Shown here one piece after another: positions 20,432-29,323 of a stretch of 64,000 bases of DNA; within the stretch, counting starts at the first letter, position 1, and each line of letters begins with the position of its first letter. The translations under genes were made by a program, and so were the position numbers. The stretch spans positions 3,792,001 to 3,856,000 of the forward strand of contig NZ_CP041242.1 of assembly GCF_006547045.1 (NCBI RefSeq), read 5' to 3'. Under the pieces are notes generated by a model, which worked only from the letters and a program-made list of their open reading frames with translations, was not told where the DNA came from and did no database searches. This DNA is from Lysobacter alkalisoli (GTDB lineage: Bacteria; Pseudomonadota; Gammaproteobacteria; Xanthomonadales; Xanthomonadaceae).

Positions 20432-21477
20432 GGAGCGGTGGCCGGGGCAGGGCCACGCACATATGGCCGCTGGCCGTGGCGCTCGCGTTCGCGCTGCTGC
20501 TGCTCGAGGTAGTGGTTGGCCTCGGCTTCGCTCATTTCGTACTTCGGCGCCAGGTGCGGCAGCAGCAGGCGCAGCCAGGCGCGCTTGATCTGCTGCGCCT
20601 CCTGCGGGCAGCGCTGCGCGCGCGCCGGCGGCAGGTCGCCGTCGGTGACGGTGTCGACTAGGCGCACCGGATCGCTGCCGTACAGCAGGCATTGCAGGTT
20701 GAAATAGCGCTGCTCGCCGAGTGCATGCTCATCGGCATAGGCGTCGAGGTTGTAGGCGCCGGTGCTGCGCACCAGGAACCAGTTGGCGGCCATACGCAGA
20801 TTCTCGGCGACCTGCTGCGGCGACTCGTCGGTGCCGGCGAAGTGCAGCATCAGCATGGTCGCCAGCTGGTCGACCGCATCTTCCTGGCGTCCGGTGACGG
20901 GCAGGTCGAGCAGGTGGATCAGGGCGTGTCCGGTTTCGTGCAGGACGATGAAACGCAGGTTGGCCAGGGCATAGCGCTGCGGGTAGCCGGCGTCGAAACC
21001 GTTGTCTTCGCGCAGCTGTTCGCCGCGCTCATACAGCACCTCCAGCGTCTCGTAGCAGAGCACCACCTCGTGCGTCGCGGGCACGTAGAACGCGCCGAAC
21101 TGCTCGCACTCGGCGGTGACGAAACGCAACGCGTACGGCAGCAGGAACAGGCCGTCGATCGCCTCCACTTCGGGCAGGTGGTGCAGCAGGTCCGCCTCGC
21201 GCACGCGTTGATGGATCGGCTGCAGTTCCGGTGAACGCGGGGCGATGTACTCGTACTCGAACGCCGGCCCGCCCCGCTTCTCGCGCTCGCCGGGAAGGAC
21301 CGGCCGTGGCCGCACCACCGGCCGGATCAGCGATCGCATCAGCGACCGCCCCGGGGCTTCCGGCAGGCCCTGCGCCAGCATCCCCATCGGCGCCGTCGAC
21401 CTGCCGGCATGGCTGCCTGCGCCGGCGGCGATGGCGACGACAGCCAATGCGATCGCGATGATCCAGCCCTTCCGCAA
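20428..21477 (-). CDS. DUF4344 putative zinc metallopeptidase
   Basis: About 349 residues from a TTG at 21477 that follows a GGGGAGA ribosome-binding site and gives a short basic N-terminus plus one membrane helix (IIAIALAVVAIAAG). A longer product from 21579 is possible. The DUF4344 core contains GAFYVPATHEVVLCYETLEV and the HExxH metal site FIVLHETGHALIHLLDLPV, followed by GRQEDAVDQLATMLML with a third acidic ligand candidate. The active part should be periplasmic. Its gene is translationally coupled to the methyltransferase, but no functional link is known. Confidence 0.82.
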   Translation of the reverse strand: MRKGWIIAIALAVVAIAAGAGSHAGRSTAPMGMLAQGLPEAPGRSLMRSLIRPVVRPRPVLPGEREKRGGPAFEYEYIAPRSPELQPIHQRVREADLLHHLPEVEAIDGLFLLPYALRFVTAECEQFGAFYVPATHEVVLCYETLEVLYERGEQLREDNGFDAGYPQRYALANLRFIVLHETGHALIHLLDLPVTGRQEDAVDQLATMLMLHFAGTDESPQQVAENLRMAANWFLVRSTGAYNLDAYADEHALGEQRYFNLQCLLYGSDPVRLVDTVTDGDLPPARAQRCPQEAQQIKRAWLRLLLPHLAPKYEMSEAEANHYLEQQQRERERHGQRPYVRGPAPATAP

Positions 21478-21571
21478 CTTGCGCGATCTCCCCGTCCGGT
21501 CGCAGATACGACGGGGCGATGGTAGTGCCTGCCGCCGTGGAGAGGAACCGCGCCGGGGTGGCATTCCGTTC

Positions 21572-21772
21572 TCAGGCACAGCCTCCGGCTGCTGGCATCG
21601 GGGGCACGGCGGTGCGTCCGGCGCCCGATTCCACGCGGGGCCTGATGTGGTCCGATCGGTTCGCCCTGCCGTCGGCGGCGACCGGGGCCGTCCGGGTCTG
21701 CTCGATGTCGTCGGCCACCGCGAGGTCGCTCCGGTAGCCGTGCAGGAACAGCAGGTCTTTGTAGATGCTCAT
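21572..21772 (-). CDS. Small hypothetical protein
   Basis: A 66-residue frame with ATG at 21772 and a GGAGA eight bases before it. The first 20 residues (MSIYKDLLFLHGYRSDLAVA) look like a real protein start, rich in hydrophobic residues in a helical pattern. The rest (ARG/ALA/PRO-rich) looks less ordered. I do not recognise the family. The gene ends just before the longest form of the metallopeptidase gene and faces the divergent lysR gene. It could also be a chance frame. Confidence 0.45.
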   Translation of the reverse strand: MSIYKDLLFLHGYRSDLAVADDIEQTRTAPVAADGRANRSDHIRPRVESGAGRTAVPPMPAAGGCA

Positions 21773-21913
21773 GATCGATCTCCAGGTAGCGGGCCGGGTG
21801 GGGGAGGAGTGGACGGCCCTATCAAGTAGGTTGCAAGATACGCTTGCGCCAATCACCTAAAAAGCGATAGTTACGCAAGGCTTCATTGAATTTTGTTCAA
21901 GAAAGGATCGATC

Positions 21914-22822
21914 ATGGCCCGCCCACCCCTGCACGCCCTGCTCGGCTTCGCCGCCGCCGCCCGCGCCGGCAACCTGACCCGCGCCGCCGAGTCGATGCAC
22001 CTGACCGTGAGCGCGCTCAGCCACCAGGTCCGCGGCCTGGAGGAACGGCTCGGCCGGCGCCTGTTCGAACGCAGTTCGCGCGGGGTGAAGCTGACCGCCG
22101 ACGGCCAGCACCTGATGAGCCGGGTCGCACCGCACCTGGACGCACTCGAGCAGGCGCTGCGCCCGTACGGCCCGCGTCACGACGACGTGCTGACCCTGAG
22201 CGTGACCCCGTCGATGGCCTCGGCCTGGCTGGTGCCGCGACTGGGCGGGTTCCTCGCCGCGCACCCACAGGTACAGATCAACCTGCAGTCGACCGCGACC
22301 GCGATCGATTTCGAACGCGAGCGCGAAGTCGACGCCGCGCTGCGGATCGGCCGCGGACACTGGCCGGGGCTGGCCAGCGAGCACCTGTTCGACGAATGGG
22401 TGGCGCCGGTCGCCAGCCCCGAGCTGGTCGCCCGCCTCGGTGGTCCGCCGAAGATGGCGGAGCTTCACACCTGGCCGCTTCTGGGCGAACCGGACGACGG
22501 CAACGAGCAGTGGCTGGCCTGGTTCGCCGCGCACGGCGGCGAACCGCCGGCGCGCTACGCGGCCAACTTCGACGACACCGAAGCGCTGTTGCGCGCCGCC
22601 GCCAGCGGGGTCGGCGTGACGCTGGGCCGGCTGACCCGCGCGCGCCTGCTGATCGAATCGGGCCAGCTGGTGCGGCTCAGCGAGGCGCGCCTGCGCACCC
22701 ACTACGCCCACTACCTGGCGTATCCGCAACGCTCGGCCGACCATGCCGGCCTGCAGGCCTTCCGCGACTGGTTGCTGGCCGAAGCCCAGGCCTATGCGGC
22801 GACGCTTGAAGCGAATGCCTGA
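21914..22822 (+). CDS. LysR-family transcriptional regulator (GcvA-like)
   Basis: A 302-residue regulator with ATG at 21914 behind AAAGGA. The winged helix-turn-helix is at residues 4-60 (LHALLGFAAAARAGNLTRAA, then HLTVSALSHQVRGLEERLG and LFERSSRGVKLT). The C-terminal part is a periplasmic-binding-type effector domain beginning LSVTPSMASAWLVPRLGGFL, as in the GcvA/AmpR subgroup. LysR proteins often regulate the divergent gene, here the small hypothetical or the metallopeptidase unit; the 121-bp gap in between has room for such sites. Confidence 0.92.
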   Translation: MARPPLHALLGFAAAARAGNLTRAAESMHLTVSALSHQVRGLEERLGRRLFERSSRGVKLTADGQHLMSRVAPHLDALEQALRPYGPRHDDVLTLSVTPSMASAWLVPRLGGFLAAHPQVQINLQSTATAIDFEREREVDAALRIGRGHWPGLASEHLFDEWVAPVASPELVARLGGPPKMAELHTWPLLGEPDDGNEQWLAWFAAHGGEPPARYAANFDDTEALLRAAASGVGVTLGRLTRARLLIESGQLVRLSEARLRTHYAHYLAYPQRSADHAGLQAFRDWLLAEAQAYAATLEANA

Positions 22823-22978
22823 AGAGTTGCGGGCCGGCCCGGGCATCTCGCCATTACCCCGCGCAGCCCGCCGATGACAGGTCACGACCGGCATGCGCCG
22901 ACAGGCGGGACAGCTCACGGCAGGACAGGGTGAGCCATCCGGGCTAGGCTGTGCCCCCCGTTCGCTGGAGGCTTACGC

Positions 22979-23854
22979 ATGACCCGCACCTTGCTTGCCA
23001 CACTCGTCCCTGTGCTGCTGCTCGCAGCCTGCACCGCGCAGGACCCGGCACCCGCCACCGACACCGACACCGCGACCACCGAGGCCGCCGACCCGGCCCC
23101 CTCGGCGGCCGATGCCCTGGCCGCCGCCGTTGCCGGCAACTGGCGCACCTCCGATTTCGCCGCCCGCGACAAGTACCGCCACCCGGCCGAGACGCTGGCG
23201 TTCTTCGGCATCGCGCCGGACCAGACCGTCATCGAGATCACCCCGGGCGGCGGCTGGTACGCCGAGATCCTCGCTCCGTACCTGCGCGACGATGGCACCT
23301 ACATCGCCGCGGTCTGGGACGACGCGATCCCCGACCAGCCCGGTTACCGCTATCGCCTCAACGAGGAATTGCGCGCCAAGTTCGCCGACAACCCCGAGGT
23401 CTACGGCGCGCCGGAAGTGCGCGTGTTCGACCCGAAGGCACCGGCGTTCGGCCCGGCCGGCTCGGCCGACGCGGTGGTGACCTTCCGCAACGCCCACAAC
23501 TGGGTCGCCGCTGGCGACGGCGAGGCCTACTTCAGCGCCTTCTTCGACGTGCTGGCCCCCGGCGGCACCCTAGGTGTGGTCGACCACCGTGCCAAACCCG
23601 GCACCGATGCCGAGGCCATGAACAAGTCCGGCTACCTGACCGAAGCGGTGGTGATCGAGCTGGCCACCGCGGCCGGCTTCGAGCTGGCCGACCGGAGCGA
23701 GATCAACGCTAATCCGGCCGATACCGCCGATCATCCGAACGGCGTGTGGACGCTGCCGCCAAGCAACCGCCACGACGATGCCGACGCGGAAAAGTATGCG
23801 GAAATCGGCGAGAGCGACCGGATGACCTTGCGCTTTGTGAAACCGGCCGAATAA
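22979..23854 (+). CDS. Secreted methyltransferase-like lipoprotein
   Basis: A 291-residue protein with a lipoprotein signal (MTRTLLATLVPVLLLAAC, lipobox LAAC) and an Ala/Thr-rich linker to about residue 45. The remainder resembles class I methyltransferases: VIEITPGGGWYAEILAPYL in place of the SAM loop, DAVVTFRNAHNWV and FDVLAPGGTLGVVDHR. Proteins of this kind occur widely in proteobacteria as predicted secreted methyltransferases. SAM is not expected in the periplasm, so the true activity is open. It is followed by a terminator and stands alone. Confidence 0.85.
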   Translation: MTRTLLATLVPVLLLAACTAQDPAPATDTDTATTEAADPAPSAADALAAAVAGNWRTSDFAARDKYRHPAETLAFFGIAPDQTVIEITPGGGWYAEILAPYLRDDGTYIAAVWDDAIPDQPGYRYRLNEELRAKFADNPEVYGAPEVRVFDPKAPAFGPAGSADAVVTFRNAHNWVAAGDGEAYFSAFFDVLAPGGTLGVVDHRAKPGTDAEAMNKSGYLTEAVVIELATAAGFELADRSEINANPADTADHPNGVWTLPPSNRHDDADAEKYAEIGESDRMTLRFVKPAE

Positions 23855-23859
23855 TGGCC

Positions 23860-23905
23860 GATGCCGGCACCGCGTCACAGAACGCGGTGCCGGCATCTCT
23901 TTTAT
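23860..23905 (+). terminator. Terminator after the methyltransferase-like lipoprotein gene
   Basis: Perfect 16-bp arms at 23860-23875 and 23882-23897 with a six-base loop, followed by TCTTTTAT, five bases after the stop. Confidence 0.85.
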
Positions 23906-23925
23906 CCCCTGCATAAGGATTTCAT

Positions 23926-24339
23926 GTGCGCAAGATTCCCCTGACCCTCTTCGCCGCCGGCCTGTTCGCTCTGGGCTCCGCCCATGCCGCAGACCCGAGC
24001 CTGCGCCTCGGCCACCAGACCAGCGGCAAGCTGTCCGAGTCCAACCGCCCCAGCGACAACGGCGGCCGCAACCAGGACTACACGCTCCGGCTCGAGGCCG
24101 GACAGCTGATCGCGATCAGCGCCAAGTCGACCGATTTCGATCCGGTGCTGGTGCTGTTCGCTCCTGACGGCTCGAAGCTGGCCGAGAACGACGACCGTGC
24201 CGACGGCGACACCAACTCGCTGATCGTGGCCTCGACCAGCATCGCCGGCGATTACCTCGTCCGCCTCAATTCGCTCGGCAGCGGCGAGAACGCGGTGGGT
24301 GCCTACACGATCAAGGCCAGCGTCGTCAGCGACGACTGA
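23926..24339 (+). CDS. Secreted protein with PPC-like (pre-peptidase C-terminal) fold
   Basis: A 137-residue protein starting with GTG at 23926 after AAGGA. It has a Sec signal peptide ([21 protein letters not shown], cleavage after AHA). The mature part reads as a beta-sandwich: [66 protein letters not shown] and GAYTIKASV, the usual series of the PPC domain. PPC domains bind carbohydrate or act as secretion modules on proteases; here it stands alone. Likely periplasmic or extracellular. Confidence 0.75.
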   Translation: MRKIPLTLFAAGLFALGSAHAADPSLRLGHQTSGKLSESNRPSDNGGRNQDYTLRLEAGQLIAISAKSTDFDPVLVLFAPDGSKLAENDDRADGDTNSLIVASTSIAGDYLVRLNSLGSGENAVGAYTIKASVVSDD

Positions 24340-24364
24340 ACCCGCCCCGGGCGGGGCGTGCGCC

Positions 24365-24919
24365 GTGCTGATCGCCTTCAACAAGCCCTTCAACGTGCTG
24401 TGCCAGTTCACCGATCGCAGTGGGCTGCAGGGCGGAATGCCGGCACGGCGCACGCTGGCCGACTTCGGGCTGCCCGCCGGCGTATACCCGGCCGGGCGGC
24501 TCGACCACGACAGCGAAGGCCTGTTGCTGCTGACCGACGACGGCCGCCTCGCCCACCGCCTGACCGACCCGCGCCACAAGCAGCCCAAGACCTATTGGGT
24601 GCAGGTCGAAGGCACGCCCGACGAGGCCCGGCTGGCGGCATTGCGCCGCGGCGTGGTGCTGAAGGACGGCCCGACCCGGCCGGCGCGGGTGCGGTCGATC
24701 GCGGCGCCGGCACTGTGGCCGCGCGATCCGCCGGTGCGGTTCCGCAAGACCGTGCCCGACGCCTGGCTGGAACTGACCATCACCGAAGGCCGCAACCGCC
24801 AGGTGCGGCGGATGACCGCGGCGGTCGGCCTGCCGACCCTGCGGCTGGTTCGGGTCGCGGTCGGCGACGTCGCACTGGCCGGCCTGGCACCCGGGCAATG
24901 GCGCCTGGAGGCACGCTGA
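24365..24919 (+). CDS. rluE: Pseudouridine synthase, RluE/RsuA family
   Basis: A 184-residue enzyme from GTG 24365. It begins at once with [13 protein letters not shown], so it lacks the S4 RNA-binding domain, as RluE does. The catalytic Asp lies in [26 protein letters not shown] and [17 protein letters not shown] complete the RsuA-family signature. RluE makes pseudouridine at 23S rRNA position 2457. The family member could differ, so the exact target is an inference. It follows the PPC-like gene after 25 bp. Confidence 0.88.
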   Translation: MLIAFNKPFNVLCQFTDRSGLQGGMPARRTLADFGLPAGVYPAGRLDHDSEGLLLLTDDGRLAHRLTDPRHKQPKTYWVQVEGTPDEARLAALRRGVVLKDGPTRPARVRSIAAPALWPRDPPVRFRKTVPDAWLELTITEGRNRQVRRMTAAVGLPTLRLVRVAVGDVALAGLAPGQWRLEAR

Positions 24920-25076
24920 CCGTCGTCGGGGCGGGGCATCCACCCTGACAACACTTACACCTGCTTTTCCCTCCGCAAGGCGATTCAACCGGGATGGAAT
25001 CTGCTAACGTGACGTGAAATTCAGCGATGGGTTCACGCGGCGCGGGGGGCGGCCGCGGGTACCGGGGCGAGAACGA

Positions 25077-26213
25077 ATGACCACACCCGCCAACAGCCAG
25101 GGCCGGATCCTGGTGGTGGATGACCAGGCCGCGAATCTCCGTGTCGTCAGCGCCCTGCTGACCCGCCATGGTTATGAAGTCGCCCTTGCGTCGAGCGGCG
25201 ATGAAGCCCTGGCGCTTTGCGGTGAGGCCGACTTCGACCTGATGCTGCTCGACGTGATGATGCCGAGCATGGACGGCTTCGAAGTGATGGCGGTACTGCG
25301 CGAAGCCCATACCCGCATTCCGGTGATATTCGTCACCGCCGCGCACGACCGCGACCTGCTGCTGCGCGCCTTCGATGCCGGCGTGGTCGACTACGTGACC
25401 AAGCCGTTCCTGCCCGAGGAGCTGCTGGCGCGGGTCAACGCCCACATCGGCCTCAAGCTCACCGTCGACCGGCTGGAGCGGGTCGCACGCGAGCGCGAGG
25501 AACTGGTCAGCCTGGTCGCACACGACCTCAAGAACCCGCTGACCAGCGCGCTGTTCGCCAGCGAACTGCTGCTGGAGGACAAGTGCAAGCCCGAACGGGT
25601 GCCGCGCTACCTGCGCATCATCCACGAAAGCGCGACCGACGCGCTCGGCTATATCCACCAGTACCTGGAAACCCGCCACCAGGCCCGCAAGGGCAACGGC
25701 GATGCCCGCGCCAGCGTCTCGGCGACCCTGCACTGGCTGCTGCAGCGCTACGAGGTGCAGCTGGAGGCCACCGGCATGGACGTCGAACTGCACCTGCCAC
25801 CGCGCGATGCCCTGGTGGCGATCGATGAGCGCGTGCTGTGCCAGGTCGCCGAGAACCTGGTCACCAATGCGATCAAGTACGCACCCGGCGCGCCGTTGAT
25901 CCTCAGTGCGCGCATGGGGGCGCCCGGCTACTGGCAGATCGTGGTCTCCGACCGCGGCCCCGGCATCCCGCCCGCGCAACAGCGCGATCTGTTCAAGCCG
26001 TTCACCCGCCTGACCGAGGAGGAGGACGGCATCTCCAGCGGTCTGGGCCTGTCGCTGGCGCGGCAGATCGTCGCCGAGGCCGGCGGCCAGCTCTGGTACG
26101 AATCGCGCCGGCGCGGCGGTGCGCGCTTCATCATCGAACTGCCGGAAGCGCAGGCTGCCGCCGCCTGTGAAACGCCGGACCCGGAGGCTACGGCCGCGGT
26201 CGCGCGCGACTGA
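25077..26213 (+). CDS. Response regulator-histidine kinase hybrid (REC-HisKA-HATPase)
   Basis: A 378-residue soluble protein with an N-terminal receiver: acidic pair Asp15-Asp16, phosphoacceptor Asp59 (LLDVMMP) and Lys in YVTKPF. A short linker leads to the H-box LVAHDLKNPLTSALFASELL near residue 150 and the ATPase domain with N-box CQVAENLVTNAIKYAP, G1 VSDRGPGIP and G2 GLGLSLARQIVAEAGGQL. There is no sensor or membrane helix, so it probably takes a phosphoryl signal from another kinase and passes it on. No cognate regulator gene is adjacent. ATG 25077 follows a GGGGCGAG sequence. Confidence 0.9.
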   Translation: MTTPANSQGRILVVDDQAANLRVVSALLTRHGYEVALASSGDEALALCGEADFDLMLLDVMMPSMDGFEVMAVLREAHTRIPVIFVTAAHDRDLLLRAFDAGVVDYVTKPFLPEELLARVNAHIGLKLTVDRLERVAREREELVSLVAHDLKNPLTSALFASELLLEDKCKPERVPRYLRIIHESATDALGYIHQYLETRHQARKGNGDARASVSATLHWLLQRYEVQLEATGMDVELHLPPRDALVAIDERVLCQVAENLVTNAIKYAPGAPLILSARMGAPGYWQIVVSDRGPGIPPAQQRDLFKPFTRLTEEEDGISSGLGLSLARQIVAEAGGQLWYESRRRGGARFIIELPEAQAAAACETPDPEATAAVARD

Positions 26214-26224
26214 GCGCCCGCTCT

Positions 26225-26245
26225 GCCCGGCATACACTGCCGGGC
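26225..26245. terminator. Hairpin between convergent kinase and hrpB genes
   Basis: Perfect 8-bp arms GCCCGGCA and TGCCGGGC with a TACAC loop, 12 bp after the kinase stop. No T-run follows, so a terminator role is uncertain. The rest of the 158-bp gap shows nothing. Confidence 0.4.
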
Positions 26246-26371
26246 GCGCGGTTCTCCATCGGCGCAGCCGCGGCTTGGCGCGGAGGGTGGCCTGCGCTGT
26301 CCACGGATCGTCCGGCCGCGCCGAGTGAAACTTCCGCCACTTTCCGTGTCACCGTCGCCACAGGCGGGAAT

Positions 26372-28978
26372 TCAGGTGCCCCGTGGTTTGGCCCTGTGCG
26401 TGGCCATGGCACTCCATGGATCGTCCGGCCATGGGTGGCGCGGATACCGCCCCTTCATCTCCTTCCTCACCTCCGGGTAGGTGCGGTCCCAGAACCCGCG
26501 CAGATCGCGGGTCACCTGTAACGGACGACCGCCCGGCGACAGCAGGTGCAGGGTCAGCGGCACCCGCCCGCCGACGATGCGCGGGGTGTCGGCGAGGCCG
26601 AACAGTTCCTGCAGCTTGACCGCCAGTACCGGTTCGACCGGCGTACCGGCGGCGGCGTCCCAGGCATAGTCGATGCGGCGTTCTAGGCCGGACGGCACCG
26701 CGATGCGCAGCGGCGCCAGTGTGTCGATGTGTTGCCGCGTGGCCCAGTCGAGCGACGACTTCAGGGCTTCGCCGAAGCTCTGTTCGTCGAGCGCGTCGAG
26801 CCGGGTCCTGCCGGCCAACGCCGGCCGCAGCCAGTCGTCGAGCGAGGCCAGCAGCGTGGCATCAGAGAGATCGGGCAGGGTCTCGGCCAGCTCAGGCATC
26901 CACGCGCGCAGGCAGCGCACCCGCGCACGCCACTGCCGCAGCGATTCGGTCCACGGCAGCGCATCGAGGCCAAGTTGGCGCACCGCATCGACCAGAGCGT
27001 CGGCGTACTTCGACGACCATTCCTTCTCATTCGGTTTCGCCAGCGGCCGGCTGTCGAGCACGATGCGGTCGAAACGCGATTCGCGGATCGCGGCGATGGC
27101 ACGTTTCTCCGCATCCCACACTACGCGATCCTCGCGGGTGAAACGCTGCGGGAACTCACGTCGCAAACGTGATTCATCCAGGGGGGCCGCGCGCAGGATG
27201 CGCGCTTCGCGGGCGTCGTCGCGCAATTCGCTGATCACCAGCCACGGCTCGCCGTAGAGCATGCTGTCGTCGAACAGTCGCGCGATGCGGCCGTTGGCGA
27301 GCGCATAGCGATAGGGATCGGTGGGATGCTGGCGCGCGATCCGGTCCGGCCAGGCATGCAGCAACACGTCGCCGAGCGCATGCGCGGGCAGATCGACCGG
27401 CGGCGGCGCATCGATTCGCAACCGTCGCCGCCATTGCTTCGCGGCCTGGTCGATCGCGGCCAGCGACGCGCGCGATGCATCTGCGGGCACGCGGCCAGTG
27501 CGGAACGCCGCCAGCGCCTGCCAGCGTTCGGCCAGGGCATCGCTGCGCTGCACGCCTTTTCGAGGCAGCAGCGGATCGCGCGCTTCGATCAATGCGGCGA
27601 GGTCGCAGGCCAGTGCAGTCTCGCTTTGCGAGCTGGATGCGAGCAGCATCGCCGCCAGTCGTGGATGGGTGCCGAGCGCGAGCATGCGCCGGCCGAGCGG
27701 GGTGATTCCTGAAATCCCCTCCCTCGCTTGCGGAGAAGGGTGGGGGCCGGCGTCCAGTGCACCGAGGCGCTGCAGCAGCTCGCGCGCGGCAGCGAGCGCC
27801 CCCGGTGGCGGTGGGTCGACGAAACGCAGTTCGGCATTGCCCCAGGCCGCCAGTTCCAGCGCCAGCCCGGCCAGTTCGACCTGGGCGATCTCCGGCCGCC
27901 GCTGTGGCTCCAGCCGCTGCGACTGCGGCCACAGCCGGTAGGCCCAGCCCTCGGCGACGCGGCCGGCGCGACCGGCACGCTGGTCGGCCGAGGCCTGCGC
28001 AATGTTGACCACGTCCAGCCGCGCGAAACCGCTGTTGGGGTCGTAGCGCGGCTCGCGGGCGAGTCCGGAATCGACCACCACGCGCACGCCCGGCAGGGTC
28101 ACGCTGGATTCGGCGACATTGGTCGCCAGCACGACGCGCCGGCGGCCGTCGGTCGCAGGCTGCAGCACCCGGGTCTGCTGTTCGACGGGAAGGTCGCCGT
28201 GGAGGGTCAATACCTCCACCCCCTCTTCCGCAGGCGAAAGCGGGCTCAGCACCGCCTCCACCCGCGAGATCTCGCGCCGTCCCGGCAGGAACGCGAGCAC
28301 GTCCCCCGGGTGTGCTTCCAGCGCATGCTCGATCGCGCGCCGCATCTGGTGTTCGGGCTTCTCGTCACGGCGGGCCGGGACGTGTTCGATCGCGACCGGG
28401 AAGCTGCGCCCCTCGCTTGCCAGCCGAGGTGCATCGAGGAACTGCGCCAGCCGCGCGCCGTCCAGCGTCGCCGACATCACCACGATGCGCAGAGCCGGCC
28501 CCGGACTTGATCCGGGGTCCGGATAAAGTGACGCCTGCACGTCGAGGGCAAGCGCGAGGCCGAGGTCGGCGGCCATGTGCCGTTCGTGGAACTCGTCGAA
28601 CAACAGTGCGCCGATACCTTCCAGCATCGGATCGTCCTGGATCATCCGGGTCAGGATGCCCTCGGTGACCACTTCGATCCGGGTCTTCGCAGACACCTTG
28701 TTATCGAAGCGTATGCGGTAGCCGACGGTTTCCCCGACCGCCTCGCCGCGCTCGCGCGCCATGAACATCGCCGCCGCCCGCGCCGCGACCCGGCGTGGCT
28801 CCAGCATCACGATCTTCCGACCCTGCAGCCACGGCGCATCGAGCAGCGCCGGCGGCACCCGGGTGGTCTTGCCGGCGCCCGGCGGCGCTTCCAGTACCAG
28901 CCGCGGATGCACGGCAAGGCTGTCGCGGATCTGCGGCAGCAGGGGGTCGATGGGCAAGTCGGGATGGTTCACCTGCAT
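26372..28978 (-). CDS. hrpB: ATP-dependent helicase HrpB (DEAH box)
   Basis: An 868-residue DExH RNA-helicase-like protein. Motifs: APPGAGKTTRVP (Walker A), LEPRRVAARAAAMFMA (Ia), LLFDEFHERHMAADLG (DEFH variant of DEAH), VMSATLDGARL (III), FLPGRREISRV (IV), NVAESSVTLPGV (V) and QRAGRAGRVAEGWAYRLW (VI), then HA2-like and HrpB C-terminal domains. Function in most bacteria is unclear. Up to three extra peptides interrupt conserved parts (YPDPGSSPGPA near residue 155, SPLSPAEEG near 248, GPHPSPQAREGISG near 413). The first coincides with a clear palindromic repeat, the second and third with imperfect ones. Confidence 0.95.
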   Translation of the reverse strand: MQVNHPDLPIDPLLPQIRDSLAVHPRLVLEAPPGAGKTTRVPPALLDAPWLQGRKIVMLEPRRVAARAAAMFMARERGEAVGETVGYRIRFDNKVSAKTRIEVVTEGILTRMIQDDPMLEGIGALLFDEFHERHMAADLGLALALDVQASLYPDPGSSPGPALRIVVMSATLDGARLAQFLDAPRLASEGRSFPVAIEHVPARRDEKPEHQMRRAIEHALEAHPGDVLAFLPGRREISRVEAVLSPLSPAEEGVEVLTLHGDLPVEQQTRVLQPATDGRRRVVLATNVAESSVTLPGVRVVVDSGLAREPRYDPNSGFARLDVVNIAQASADQRAGRAGRVAEGWAYRLWPQSQRLEPQRRPEIAQVELAGLALELAAWGNAELRFVDPPPPGALAAARELLQRLGALDAGPHPSPQAREGISGITPLGRRMLALGTHPRLAAMLLASSSQSETALACDLAALIEARDPLLPRKGVQRSDALAERWQALAAFRTGRVPADASRASLAAIDQAAKQWRRRLRIDAPPPVDLPAHALGDVLLHAWPDRIARQHPTDPYRYALANGRIARLFDDSMLYGEPWLVISELRDDAREARILRAAPLDESRLRREFPQRFTREDRVVWDAEKRAIAAIRESRFDRIVLDSRPLAKPNEKEWSSKYADALVDAVRQLGLDALPWTESLRQWRARVRCLRAWMPELAETLPDLSDATLLASLDDWLRPALAGRTRLDALDEQSFGEALKSSLDWATRQHIDTLAPLRIAVPSGLERRIDYAWDAAAGTPVEPVLAVKLQELFGLADTPRIVGGRVPLTLHLLSPGGRPLQVTRDLRGFWDRTYPEVRKEMKGRYPRHPWPDDPWSAMATHRAKPRGT
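27716..27746. repeat. Repeat-like CCCC/GGGG element inside hrpB
   Basis: An imperfect palindrome running CCCCTCCCTCGC to AAGGGTGGGGG around TTGCGGAG. It resembles the common interspersed CCCCTCTCCCGC-type repeats of Lysobacterales. It encodes HPSPQAREG, which interrupts the helicase between ALDAG and ITPLGRRML. Confidence 0.5.
28499..28517. repeat. Palindromic mini-repeat inside hrpB
   Basis: Perfect arms CCCCGGA (28499-28505) and TCCGGGG (28511-28517) around CTTGA, translated as part of PDPGSSPG just before helicase motif III. Confidence 0.65.
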
Positions 28979-29323
28979 AGGATACGGGGAGCTTCCGGGA
29001 AGCCGTCATCCCGAGCGCAGCGGCATGACCCGTTTTGGTAGTTCACGGAAGGACGCAATCGGGGTCGCCGTTGCAGGACACGCCGCGAACCCCCGCTTCG
29101 CGGGCCCGGCCCTCCGGCATGGCCTCCAGGCGTTCGACAGCGCGCGAAGCAATGCTTCGCAAGCGCGCGGCCTCACCCTTGGGGGCTCGGATGCGGCATC
29201 CATGCCGCATACGGCCCTGCAACGGCAACCCCGACTGCGTCTGGATAGATGACCACGCCGCTGCGCTCGGGGTGACAGAGCCTTATCCTTGTGCATCCAC
29301 AAATGGACAACCCGCGCCCCACC
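28979..29323. repeat. Intergenic element with nested inverted repeats (MITE-like)
   Basis: The 345-bp gap between divergent hrpB and tatD has no gene. An outer pair of 26-bp arms (29005-29030 and 29251-29276, 22 of 26 pairing; core GAGCGCAGCGGC) encloses a second 26-bp pair (29052-29077 and 29216-29241, 24 of 26 pairing). Within these lie two perfect hairpins: GCGAAGCA/TGCTTCGC near 29145-29161 and ATGCGGCAT/ATGCCGCAT at 29191-29210. The nested symmetry resembles a miniature inverted-repeat element; no target duplication was identified. Confidence 0.7.
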
